Shown here: one piece after another, positions 48,827 through 64,000 of the stretch | Layout of the letters: the number at the start of each line of letters is the position of its first letter | Position numbering within the stretch: position 1 is the first letter of the stretch | Source of the DNA: an uncultured Collinsella sp. | GTDB taxonomy: Bacteria; Actinomycetota; Coriobacteriia; Coriobacteriales; Coriobacteriaceae | Direction of reading: 5' to 3' | Assembly (NCBI GenBank): GCA_958413895.1 | Contig: CATYVQ010000003.1 | Span: 1 to 64,000 of the forward strand | Length of the DNA: 64,000 nt | Program-made: the position numbers and the translations under genes | Notes under the pieces: generated by a model | Seen by the model: only the letters and a program-made list of their open reading frames with translations | Told to the model about the DNA's origin: nothing | Database searches by the model: none

Positions 48827-48922
48827 TCCAGCGGTAAGATGCTTGGGTATCGCAATTTGGTCTGCGGCTGTGTGCCGCACGCATGGGGCGCTTTTGCGCC
48901 TGCGAAAGGATCTTTGAATAAC

Positions 48923-49831
48923 ATGAAGGCAATCATCCCCGCCGCCGGTCTTGGCACGCGTTTTCTGCCTGGCACCAAGTGCACGCCCAAAGAGATGCTG
49001 CCGGTGCTCGACAAGCCCGTCATTCAGTACGTCGTCGAGGAGGCGCTCGACCCCGAGGAAGTCGACGACGCCATCATCGTTACTTCTCCCGGTAAGCCCG
49101 AGCTACTGAACTACTTCCAGCCCGATCGCTCGCTCGAGAACCTGCTGCGCGAGCGCGGCAAGAACGCCTATGCCGATGCCGTCGCCCACGCTGGCGGTAT
49201 GCCGGTCGACTTCCGTTATCAGTACGAGCCCAAGGGCCTCGGCCATGCTATCCGCTCTGCTGCTGACGCCGTGGCAGGGGAGAACTTCCTGGTTCTTCTG
49301 GGCGACTACGTTGTGCCTAACCGCGACATCTGCGACAAGATGCTCGCCGTTTCCAAGGAGCACGGTGGCGCTTCGGTTATCGCCGTCGCTGCTTGCTCGC
49401 CCGAGGAAGTCAGCCGCTACGGCGTTATCGCCGGCGATCGCGTGGGCTCTCTCGAGGGCTTCGAGAATGCCGCTGACGACGAGCCCGGTGCCGTTTGGCG
49501 TATCGGCGGCCTGGTTGAGAAGCCCGCTCCCGAGGCGGCTCCGTCCAACCTGTACATCGTCGGTCGCTACCTGCTGAGCCCGCTGGTCATGGACCTGCTG
49601 GCCGATCAGCAGGCCGGTAAGGGCGGCGAGATTCAGCTCACCGACGCCATGGCACGTTCGCTCGATCGCGAGGCCATGTATGCTGTCGTCATCGACCCGC
49701 TGTCGGGCTACGATACCGGTACCCCGTCTGGCTGGATGGCCACCAACGCCCTCATGGCTGCAAACGATCCTCGCTTTGCCGGCGCCTTCTGGGACGCCAT
49801 CGACGAACGCGGCGGTTTGATGCGCAAATAA
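48923..49831 (+). CDS. galU: UTP-glucose-1-phosphate uridylyltransferase
   Basis: A 302-residue enzyme making UDP-glucose for cell-wall glycans. It has the nucleotidyltransferase signature AAGLGTRFLPGTKCTPKEML (near residues 7-26), EALDPEEVDD, GLGHAIRSA (near 106) and LLGDYV. Start ATG 48923 (MKAIIPAAG); a TTG 9 bp upstream is possible and closer to AAAGGA. It appears monocistronic. Confidence 0.93.
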   Translation: MKAIIPAAGLGTRFLPGTKCTPKEMLPVLDKPVIQYVVEEALDPEEVDDAIIVTSPGKPELLNYFQPDRSLENLLRERGKNAYADAVAHAGGMPVDFRYQYEPKGLGHAIRSAADAVAGENFLVLLGDYVVPNRDICDKMLAVSKEHGGASVIAVAACSPEEVSRYGVIAGDRVGSLEGFENAADDEPGAVWRIGGLVEKPAPEAAPSNLYIVGRYLLSPLVMDLLADQQAGKGGEIQLTDAMARSLDREAMYAVVIDPLSGYDTGTPSGWMATNALMAANDPRFAGAFWDAIDERGGLMRK

Positions 49832-49851
49832 GCCTTCGGGCATCGACATTT

Positions 49852-49885
49852 ACGGGCGCGGACCTCGGTTCGCGCCCGTTTTTTA
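49852..49885 (+). terminator. galU terminator
   Basis: ACGGGCGCG (49852-49860) pairs perfectly with CGCGCCCGT (49871-49879), followed by TTTTTT. Confidence 0.9.
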
Positions 49886-50017
49886 TAAGAGCTGCGATTG
49901 CCGGCTCTCTGTTCACAGAAAATATATGAACAGATGTTCGATACACATATATCTACCTGCGTGTTTTCTGTCGAAAAACTTTGCTACTCCAAAAACTCAA
50001 TTGCGTCAAGGCTTTTC

Positions 50018-50045
50018 TTGCCCAACGGTCGGTACCTGATAAACT
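50018..50045 (+). promoter_or_regulatory. Likely rpoBC promoter
   Basis: TTGCCC (50018-50023), 16-bp spacer and TAAACT (50040-50045), 73 bp before the rpoB start. The preceding AT-rich stretch (49910-49980) could serve as an UP element. Confidence 0.45.
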
Positions 50046-50118
50046 ATTAGGTTGCGATAACTGGCGAAGCCATGCCTCGCCAACCCACCGAGCATTTCCG
50101 TGAAGGAGGAAAAACCTG

Positions 50119-53610
<3,492 letters not shown>

Positions 53611-53616
53611 TTGACT

Positions 53617-58095
<4,479 letters not shown>

Positions 58096-58121
58096 TTTCC
58101 TAGTACGTTAACCGCCCTTCC

Positions 58122-58159
58122 AAAGACCCGCTTCCCAATAGGGGAGCGGGTCTTTTTTG
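58122..58159 (+). terminator. rpoC terminator
   Basis: AAAGACCCGCT (58122-58132) pairs perfectly with AGCGGGTCTTT (58145-58155), ending in TTTTTT. Confidence 0.92.
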
Positions 58160-58164
58160 TTAAA

Positions 58165-58208
58165 GAAAACCTGCCAATAAGGGACAGGTTTATTTTGGTA
58201 GGTTTTTC
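58165..58208. repeat. Inverted repeat with GGGACAGG core after rpoC
   Basis: AAAACCTGCCAA (from 58167) and TTGGTAGGTTTT (to 58206) pair with one mismatch around GGGACAGGTTTA. It is the reverse orientation of the copy at 31677-31717, with which it shares the arms. Confidence 0.65.
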
Positions 58209-58219
58209 CTGCTTGAATT

Positions 58220-58248
58220 TGAAACATTTCGCCCGACAAGAGCGTATT
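58220..58248 (+). promoter_or_regulatory. ECF-type autoregulatory promoter
   Basis: TGAAAC (58220-58225, followed by ATTT) and CGTATT (58243-58248) with a 17-bp spacer match the TGAAAC-N16/17-CGTA consensus of Gram-positive ECF sigma factors. It is 49 bp upstream of the sigma gene. Confidence 0.65.
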
Positions 58249-58296
58249 TAATGTGAGGGCCTCACCAAGAATTATTAACGTCACCGGGAGGTGATT

Positions 58297-58815
58297 ATGG
58301 AAGAACAAGCATTTAGACAGGCGGTCGAAGACCACCGGGATGTCGTGTTTCGGATCGCGTTGACGTACCTGCGTGATCGCGCCGACGCCGACGATATCGC
58401 TCAAGACGTCTTTCTGAAGTTACTCAAAAGCGATGCGCAATTTGAAAGCTGGGAACATCTTCGTCGATGGCTTATCCGGGTCACGATCAATGAATGCAAA
58501 TCTCTCTTTCGAAAGCCATGGAGGCGTGTGGAGGATATTGAGAACCTGGCCGAGTCGCTTTCGACAGCGCAGGATGAGACCAAGGCCGTCCTGTCAGATG
58601 TCATGCGGCTTCCGGAACGATTCCGTATCCCCATCGTGCTCTATTACTATCTGGGCTTTTCGACCTCAGAGATTGCCGAGTTGTTGCATGTACCAGCCGC
58701 GACCGTTCGAACGCGTTTAGCTCGCGGTCGATTGAAGCTCAAATTCATCCTAGAGGAGGGCGACCGTGAAATCCAATCAAATCAAGCAGGCCTTCGAGTC
58801 CGTCCAAGCCGATAG
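58297..58815 (+). CDS. ECF RNA polymerase sigma factor
   Basis: A 172-residue group IV sigma factor. Region 2 is at residues about 10-75 (YLRDRADADDIAQDVFLKLL), region 4 at about 105-155 (YYYLGFSTSEIAELLHVPAATVRTRL). ATG 58297 follows GGGAGGTGATT; a GTG 6 bp upstream overlaps that site. The last 50 bp overlap the anti-sigma gene. Autoregulation through the promoter at 58220-58248 is likely. Confidence 0.88.
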   Translation: MEEQAFRQAVEDHRDVVFRIALTYLRDRADADDIAQDVFLKLLKSDAQFESWEHLRRWLIRVTINECKSLFRKPWRRVEDIENLAESLSTAQDETKAVLSDVMRLPERFRIPIVLYYYLGFSTSEIAELLHVPAATVRTRLARGRLKLKFILEEGDREIQSNQAGLRVRPSR

Positions 58816-59842
58816 CGATCTTGCTGACCGTGTTCTTTATGCCGCTGCTGGTGAGCCGCTTCGCCGAAAGGGTCACGCGAAGCCTCTGTATGTTGCCGTG
58901 ATCGGATGCCTTGCCGGAGTGCTGGCGACCGGAGGGGTCGCCTACGCCGTTGTCAAATCCGCCTATTTTGCCTCAGCCTGGGGAAACCACGGCAACGGGG
59001 ATTCCATCACCTGGACCAACGGCGGCTCATCGGGGACTAAATACACCTACACCAGAGAGTTTGGTGATGGCATCGCGCCCCAAAGCCTGGAGGGTGCAGT
59101 CCAGAAGGTTAATCTGTCCGTCGAGGGTAACGGCTATACGCTCGACATTCATGAGATGGCTATCGATAAAAACGGTTGCGGTGCCGTGACGTTTACGCTG
59201 TCCAATCCAAATGGCGTTAACTACTACAAGCCAGCAGCAGAGACAGGCGAACTTGTTCTCTATGGTGAAGAAGAACAAGGCATCGGCACGCCCAGCATGA
59301 ACTTCGGCGAGGAATGGGCTGACACGCGCTGCACAATTGATAAGGACACATCAAGCGACACGGTCATTAATGGCACGATGTACTTTGCCTCGTGGGATCG
59401 CGAGCGAGATTTGGGACATGCGGTCACCTGGAATATCTGCTGGACTGAGGGCGAAGGTGAGGACGCGAAACTGTTCGAAGCATCGACGCTCGAGTTTAGC
59501 GTCGGAGAACACGTCGAGACTAAGGAACTTCACTCTGATGACTCGCCTCTTGAGATTAGCCCGTTTTCCATCCAGACGCACATCGACGATCTGGGCATTG
59601 ACGCAGTCACGAAAAAGTTGACCGTTACCTACAAGGATGGATCGGAGCAGATTATCGAAGACGATGCTGCAGGCGCGTACAATACCTATTTTTCGCTGAC
59701 GCGCAATAGCGGGGAGAACATCTCGGTTCCGACAAAGCTGATCAATGTCGATCAAGTGGTCTCGGTAACCCTTGAGGGCACGAGGTACACATCAACAGGA
59801 GAGACCGAAACAGAAGTACCCTTTACCATCGTCTATTCGTAA
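58766..59842 (+). CDS. Membrane-anchored anti-sigma-factor-like protein
   Basis: A 358-residue protein with a short cytoplasmic N-terminus (residues 1-40), one membrane span (PLYVAVIGCLAGVLATGGVAY, about 41-62) and a large extracytoplasmic beta-rich domain resembling DUF4179/DUF5643-type regions of Firmicutes anti-sigma factors. The start is GTG 58766 after GAGGAGGG, within the sigma gene, which argues for coupled 1:1 production. The signal it senses is unknown. No classical zinc-binding ZAS motif is seen. Confidence 0.72.
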   Translation: MKSNQIKQAFESVQADSDLADRVLYAAAGEPLRRKGHAKPLYVAVIGCLAGVLATGGVAYAVVKSAYFASAWGNHGNGDSITWTNGGSSGTKYTYTREFGDGIAPQSLEGAVQKVNLSVEGNGYTLDIHEMAIDKNGCGAVTFTLSNPNGVNYYKPAAETGELVLYGEEEQGIGTPSMNFGEEWADTRCTIDKDTSSDTVINGTMYFASWDRERDLGHAVTWNICWTEGEGEDAKLFEASTLEFSVGEHVETKELHSDDSPLEISPFSIQTHIDDLGIDAVTKKLTVTYKDGSEQIIEDDAAGAYNTYFSLTRNSGENISVPTKLINVDQVVSVTLEGTRYTSTGETETEVPFTIVYS

Positions 59843-59847
59843 GATTT

Positions 59848-59882
59848 GGGGCCGCTTCCTACTAGGGGAAACGGCCCATTTT
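59848..59882 (+). terminator. Terminator of the ECF operon
   Basis: GGGCCGCTTCC (from 59848) pairs with GGAAACGGCCC (to 59877) with minor mismatch, followed by ATTTT. Confidence 0.7.
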
Positions 59883-59922
59883 GCGTTAAATAGGCGGTTA
59901 TTACGAGTGATATTCGACTGAA

Positions 59923-60053
59923 TTTCGGAAGTATGCGGCAAAATCTTGATGGGTCGACCACACCGCATATGCTCAAGCGCTCTACCTGCTGGTTTGTTAT
60001 CGCAAAACCCCGGTGTGCTCGGCAGGTCCAGAATTTGCCGCATACTTCCGAAA
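59923..60053. repeat. 131-bp element with 43-bp inverted arms
   Basis: Arms 59923-59965 and 60011-60053 begin with a perfect 20-bp inverted terminus (TTTCGGAAGTATGCGGCAAA) and end with perfect CACACCG pairing, with mismatches between. The internal 45 nt are unpaired. It resembles a MITE, but I see no convincing target duplication. Confidence 0.6.
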
Positions 60054-60114
60054 ACACCGTCAATCTACAGTTTTAGTGAGGTCGGATCACCGCTGGAGTG
60101 CGACGTTTCCCCAG

Positions 60115-60155
60115 ATAAAACCGACCAAAATAAACCTGTCCCTATTTGGAAGGGA
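60115..60155. repeat. Degenerate CTGTCCC-core repeat
   Basis: AAAACCGACCAAAATAAACC, then TGTCCCTATTTGG, matches the repeat at 31677-31717 closely on the left side but its right arm has decayed. Confidence 0.5.
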
Positions 60156-60176
60156 ACGTTGCCCCGACGAGCACGT

Positions 60177-60317
60177 CGGATTCCCGGTCCGGGCGGCCCG
60201 CTGTTTAAGTTTGTCGCGAGTTCCGCACGCAAAGGAAAGCACTTAATGTGCTTTCCGTCTTGCGCAGGACTGTAGAGCAGCAAACTTAAACAGCGGGCGG
60301 CCCGGTCCGGAAATCCG
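60177..60317. repeat. 141-bp concentric long hairpin with CACTTAATGTG core (copy B)
   Basis: Arms 60177-60213 and 60281-60317 (37 bp, few mismatches; CCCGCTGTTTAAGTTTG at the inner end is perfect) surround the core GGAAAGCACTTAATGTGCTT (stem 60234-60256). TTCCGCACG precedes the core and CAGGACT follows, as in copy A at 47163-47365. The arms themselves are unrelated to copy A. Confidence 0.75.
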
Positions 60318-60400
60318 TCCCCGCGCACAGGAGGGGATCCCTTTTGTGTAGGCTTTGCGGAAATGTGCTCATTTTAGGATACGCCCGGCGGCGTGGTCTG

Positions 60401-60429
60401 TTGACGACACAGCTAACGGCACGTATCCT
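60401..60429 (+). promoter_or_regulatory. Promoter of the str operon
   Basis: TTGACG (60401-60406), 17-bp spacer and TATCCT (60424-60429). TAGGATACG (60375-60383) and CGTATCCTA (60422-60430) form a 9-bp inverted repeat that brackets the promoter. Confidence 0.7.
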
Positions 60430-60522
60430 ATCGAACTGCGTGTTTCGTAGGGGGATGCTGACCCCTCGATTCAAGCCGTTGCACTTTACAGAAAGCTGGA
60501 ATCATTCGAGAAGGAGTACGCT

Positions 60523-60900
60523 TTGCCTACTATTAACCAGCTGGTTCGCCAGGGCCGTCGTTCCGTGCCCAAGAAGTCCAAGAACGCTGCTCTGCAGCAC
60601 AACTCCCAGAAGCGCGGCGTGTGCACCCGCGTCTTCACCACGAGCCCCAAGAAGCCGAACTCGGCTCTTCGCAAGGTTGCCCGTGTTCGCCTTGTCAACG
60701 GCATCGAAGTTACTGCTTACATCCCGGGTGAGGGCCACAACCTGCAGGAGCACTCCATCGTGCTCGTCCGCGGCGGTCGTGTCCGTGACCTCCCTGGTGT
60801 CCGTTATCACGTCATCCGTGGCGCCTACGACGCTGCTCCGGTCCAGAACCGTATGCAGGCTCGTTCCAAGTACGGTGCTAAGCGCCCCAAGGCTAAATAA
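60523..60900 (+). CDS. rpsL: Ribosomal protein uS12
   Basis: A 125-residue decoding-centre protein. The streptomycin loop reads TTSPKKPNSALRKVARV with wild-type lysines, and the second loop has the PGVRYHVIRG segment. The start is TTG 60523 after AAGGAG. First gene of rpsL-rpsG-fusA-rpsJ. Confidence 0.96.
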   Translation: MPTINQLVRQGRRSVPKKSKNAALQHNSQKRGVCTRVFTTSPKKPNSALRKVARVRLVNGIEVTAYIPGEGHNLQEHSIVLVRGGRVRDLPGVRYHVIRGAYDAAPVQNRMQARSKYGAKRPKAK

Positions 60901-60973
60901 GCCAGATAACGTTTTGATACTTTCGCCGTGTGCCGCCTAAGCGCCGCACGGTAGACACTTAAGGAGATTTCAC

Positions 60974-61447
60974 ATGCCGCGTCGTGCAGCAGCTAATCGT
61001 CGTGAGGTTCAGCCTGACGCCGTTTACAACAACCGCCTGGTGACTCAGCTCATCAACAAGGTCCTTCTTGACGGCAAGAAGGCCACCGCTGAGCGCATCG
61101 TTTACACCGCTTTCGAGATCGTTGCCGAGAAGTCCGAGGGTGGCGACGCTCTCGCTACCTTCAAGAAGGCTATGGACAACGTCAAGCCCACGCTCGAGGT
61201 TAAGCCCAAGCGTGTCGGTGGCGCTACCTATCAGGTCCCGATGGAGGTCAACTCCCGTCGTTCCACCGCTCTGGGCATCCGCTGGATTGTCAACTTCTCC
61301 CGCGCTCGCAAGGAGAAGACCATGGCCGAGCGTCTCGCCAACGAGATCCTCGACGCTTCCAACGGCCTGGGCGCTTCCGTCAAGAAGCGTGAGGACGTCT
61401 TCAAGATGGCCGAGGCCAACCGCGCGTTCTCTCACTATCGTTGGTAA
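60974..61447 (+). CDS. rpsG: Ribosomal protein uS7
   Basis: A 157-residue small-subunit head protein with conserved MPRRAAANRREVQPDAVYNN start, VGGATYQVPMEV and the C-terminal AFSHYRW. It is 73 bp after rpsL with AAGGAGA upstream. Confidence 0.96.
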   Translation: MPRRAAANRREVQPDAVYNNRLVTQLINKVLLDGKKATAERIVYTAFEIVAEKSEGGDALATFKKAMDNVKPTLEVKPKRVGGATYQVPMEVNSRRSTALGIRWIVNFSRARKEKTMAERLANEILDASNGLGASVKKREDVFKMAEANRAFSHYRW

Positions 61448-61466
61448 GTTAAGGTAAGGAACTAAC

Positions 61467-63566
61467 ATGGCTAAGCCTAAGTACAAGCTTTCCGATACCC
61501 GTAACATCGGCATCATGGCCCACATCGATGCTGGTAAGACCACCACGACCGAGCGTATTCTTTACTACACCGGTAAGACCCACAAGATCGGTGAGGTCCA
61601 TGAGGGCGCTGCCACCATGGACTGGATGGTTCAGGAGCAGGAGCGCGGCGTAACCATTACCTCCGCTGCTACCACGTGCTTCTGGAACAAGGACGGTAAG
61701 GACTACCGCATCCAGATCATCGACACCCCGGGCCACGTTGACTTCACCGCCGAGGTCGAGCGCTGCCTGCGCGTCCTCGATGGCGCTGTCGCCGTCTTCG
61801 ACGCCGTTGCCGGCGTTCAGCCCCAGTCTGAGACCGTTTGGCGTCAGGCTTCCACCTTCAACGTCCCCCGCATCGCCTTCATCAACAAGTATGACCGCGT
61901 GGGCGCTGACTTCTTCAACGCTATCGAGACCATGAAGGATCGTCTCGACGCCAACGCCGTGGCCGCTCAGGTCCCGATGGGCGCCGAGGACAACTTCTGG
62001 GGCGTCATCGACCTGGTCACCATGACTGCATGGGACTTCAAGGCCGACGAGAAGGGCATGACCTACCCCGAGCCGATGGACGAGATCCCGGCTGAGTTCG
62101 CCGACATCGCTGCCACCAAGCGCGAGGAGCTCCTCGATGCTGCTGCCAGCTTTGACGACGAGCTCATGGAGAAGATCCTCATGGAGGAGGACTTCACCGT
62201 CGAGGAGCTCAAGGCTGCTCTGCGTAAGGGCGTTCTGGCCAACGAGCTCAACCTCGTCTTCGTGGGCTCCGCCTACAAGAACAAGGGCGTTCAGGAGCTG
62301 CTCGACGCTGTCGTCGACTACCTGCCCAGCCCGCTCGACGTCGAGGCCGTCACCGGTACCGATCCGGACACCGGCGAGGAGATCGAGCGTCATCCTTCCT
62401 TCGACGAGCCCTTCTCCGGCCTGGTCTTTAAGATTATGACCGACCCGTTCGTCGGTAAGCTCACCTACGTCCGCGTTTACTCCGGCCGCGCCGAGTCCGG
62501 CTCCTACGTGATCAACGCTTCCAACGGTCAGCGCGAGCGCCTCGGCCGCATCCTCGAGATGAACGCCGCCGAGCGTATCGACCGTGACGACGCTGCCGCC
62601 GGCGACATCGTCGCTTGCGTCGGCTTCAAGAACTCCACCACCGGTGACACCCTGTGCGCCGAGGGCAAGGAGATCGTCCTCGAGAAGATCGAGTTCGCCA
62701 AGCCCGTTATCGACGTTGCCATCGAGCCCAAGACCAAGGCCGAGCAGGACAAGATGTCCCTGGCTCTGACCAAGCTCGCCGAGGAGGACCCGACCTTCCA
62801 GGTGTCCACCAACCATGAGACCGGCCAGACCATCATCGCCGGCATGGGCGAGCTGCACCTCGAGATCATCGTCGACCGTCTGCTCCGTGAGTTCAAGGTT
62901 GACGCTAACGTCGGTAAGCCCCAGGTTGCCTACCGCGAGACCGCTGGTCACGACGTCGAGAAGGCTGAGGGCAAGTTCGTCCGTCAGTCCGGTGGTCGCG
63001 GTCAGTACGGCCACGCCGTCATCAAGCTCGAGAAGATGGAGGAGGGCTTCGGCTACGAGTTCGTCAACGCTATCGTCGGCGGCGTCGTGCCTAAGGAGTA
63101 CATCCCGTCCATCGACAAGGGCATCCAGGAGGCCCTGAACACCGGTGTTATTGCCGGCTTCCCGGTCCTCGACGTTAAGGTCACCCTGTTCGACGGTTCT
63201 TACCACGAGGTCGACTCCTCCGAGGCCGCCTTCAAGATCGCCGGTTCCATGGCTATCAAGGACGCCCTCAAGAAGTCCGATCCGCAGCTGCTCGAGCCGA
63301 TCATGGCTGTCGAGGTCGAGACCCCCGAGCAGTACATGGGCGACGTTATGGGCAACCTCTCCGGTCGCCGCGGCAAGATCGAGGGCATGGAGGATCGCAA
63401 GAACAGCAAGCTCATCCGTGCCAAGGTGCCGCTGGGCGAGATGTTCGGTTACGCTACCGACCTTCGCTCCCAGACCCAGGGCCGTGCATCCTACACGATG
63501 CAGTTCGACTCTTATGAGCCCGCGCCCAAGTCCATCGTGGACGAGGTCATGAGCAAGAACGCCTAA
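61467..63566 (+). CDS. fusA: Elongation factor G
   Basis: A 699-residue translocase GTPase: G1 AHIDAGKTTTTE, G3 DTPGHVDFT and G4 NKYDR, followed by domains II to V ending in SYTMQFDSYEPAP. It is a single full-length copy. In most str operons tuf follows; here rpsJ does. Confidence 0.97.
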   Translation: MAKPKYKLSDTRNIGIMAHIDAGKTTTTERILYYTGKTHKIGEVHEGAATMDWMVQEQERGVTITSAATTCFWNKDGKDYRIQIIDTPGHVDFTAEVERCLRVLDGAVAVFDAVAGVQPQSETVWRQASTFNVPRIAFINKYDRVGADFFNAIETMKDRLDANAVAAQVPMGAEDNFWGVIDLVTMTAWDFKADEKGMTYPEPMDEIPAEFADIAATKREELLDAAASFDDELMEKILMEEDFTVEELKAALRKGVLANELNLVFVGSAYKNKGVQELLDAVVDYLPSPLDVEAVTGTDPDTGEEIERHPSFDEPFSGLVFKIMTDPFVGKLTYVRVYSGRAESGSYVINASNGQRERLGRILEMNAAERIDRDDAAAGDIVACVGFKNSTTGDTLCAEGKEIVLEKIEFAKPVIDVAIEPKTKAEQDKMSLALTKLAEEDPTFQVSTNHETGQTIIAGMGELHLEIIVDRLLREFKVDANVGKPQVAYRETAGHDVEKAEGKFVRQSGGRGQYGHAVIKLEKMEEGFGYEFVNAIVGGVVPKEYIPSIDKGIQEALNTGVIAGFPVLDVKVTLFDGSYHEVDSSEAAFKIAGSMAIKDALKKSDPQLLEPIMAVEVETPEQYMGDVMGNLSGRRGKIEGMEDRKNSKLIRAKVPLGEMFGYATDLRSQTQGRASYTMQFDSYEPAPKSIVDEVMSKNA

Positions 63567-63626
63567 GTTCGAGCTCCCTGTTACGTAATCCGCGAGAGCA
63601 TCTCTCGCACTCTTTGGAGGTTTAAG

Positions 63627-63935
63627 TTGGCTACCCAGAAGATCCGCATTCGCCTCAAGGGCTATGATCACGAGGTCGTCGATCAGTCCGCGAAGCTCAT
63701 CGTCGAGACCGCTCAGAAGACCGGCGCTCGCGTTTCCGGTCCTGTCCCCCTGCCCACCGAGCGCAACCTGTACACGGTTATCCGCTCGCCGCACGTGAAC
63801 AAGGACTCCCGTGAGCAGTTCGAGATGCGCACCCACAAGCGCCTCATCGACATCCTCGACCCCACCTCGGGCACCGTTGATTCGCTCATGCGTCTCGACC
63901 TCCCCGCTGGCGTCGACATCGACATCAAGCTCTAA
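63627..63935 (+). CDS. rpsJ: Ribosomal protein uS10
   Basis: A 102-residue protein with the NusB/NusG-binding loop region (SGPVPLPTERNLYTVIRSPH). The start is TTG 63627 after TTTGGAGG. It usually opens the S10 operon; a terminator-like hairpin follows immediately. Confidence 0.96.
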   Translation: MATQKIRIRLKGYDHEVVDQSAKLIVETAQKTGARVSGPVPLPTERNLYTVIRSPHVNKDSREQFEMRTHKRLIDILDPTSGTVDSLMRLDLPAGVDIDIKL

Positions 63936-63956
63936 GCGATATCGCTCATAGCTTAC

Positions 63957-63997
63957 AGAGCCCCGCTGCCATCTTGGTAACGGGGCTCTTTTGTTTT
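63957..63997 (+). terminator. Terminator/attenuator after rpsJ
   Basis: AGAGCCCCG (63957-63965) pairs perfectly with CGGGGCTCT (63981-63989), followed by TTTTGTTTT. Either rpsJ is separated from the rest of the S10 operon or the following genes are attenuated. The window ends here. Confidence 0.8.
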
Positions 63998-64000
63998 GAA

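Noticed and set aside
61449..63836. A 795-residue minus-strand frame opposite fusA and rpsJ
   Set aside because: Antisense shadow of highly biased translation genes. No ribosome binding site or recognisable domain.

Overview
The window is a high-GC bacterial chromosome segment that reads most naturally as a Collinsella-type member of the Coriobacteriia (Actinomycetota). This is inferred from GC-rich GAG/AAG-dominated coding, frequent GTG and TTG starts (disA, rpsL, rpsJ, rpoB, rpoC, asnS, feoAB, hipB), anaerobe-type genes (a giant 2-hydroxyacyl-CoA dehydratase activase, ferrous iron uptake) and a Firmicutes/Coriobacteria-like housekeeping order. No 16S gene is present to confirm it.

Layout. 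0.2-8 kb: a ThrE-type amino-acid exporter, a small 4-TM protein, then a 1479-residue activase-like protein co-transcribed with a TetR regulator, with a 21-bp palindrome in front that is probably the TetR operator. 8-12.6 kb: clpC and a pepD-type dipeptidase. 12.7-15.3 kb (minus strand): a complete hipBA toxin-antitoxin pair with three operators spaced exactly 27 bp, then mntP behind a yybP-ykoY manganese riboswitch. 15.4-21 kb: disA-ispD-ispF-cysS-rlmB-NYN ribonuclease, a tight housekeeping operon. 21-22.4 kb: a single-chain HTH-HipA-like protein with a 28-bp-arm inverted repeat over its promoter. 22.5-27.8 kb: tRNA-Thr, a 730-bp gene-free tract full of inverted repeats, then tRNA-Tyr/Thr/Met-tuf, rpmG, tRNA-Trp, secE, nusG, rplK, rplA.

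27.9-37.9 kb (all minus): a metallophosphoesterase overlapped with an unusual ParB-like/BMP fusion, mscS, a TrpXYZ-type ABC importer, a WYL-like regulator, asnS and a stand-alone PTS IIA. 38.2-47.1 kb: an alpha/beta hydrolase, a feoA-feoB fusion with two putative metal-repressor boxes, an MFS exporter, a GH13 amylase-like enzyme, a DNA-deoxyinosine glycosylase, a hypothetical protein and an aminotransferase whose last third changes codon usage. 47.1-64 kb: rplJL with an attenuator leader, galU, rpoBC, an ECF sigma/anti-sigma pair with a recognisable ECF autopromoter, then rpsL-rpsG-fusA-rpsJ. tuf is missing from this str operon and lies instead behind the tRNA cluster at 23.7 kb.

The most unusual content is non-coding. 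Two classes of palindromic DNA recur between genes: short inverted repeats built on a CTGTCCC/GGGACAG core that sit directly at gene stop codons, and long (about 100-200 bp) concentric hairpins, two of which share the same core CACTTAATGTG. Two independent HipA-type kinases with differently built palindromic control regions are the best candidates for less-described systems.
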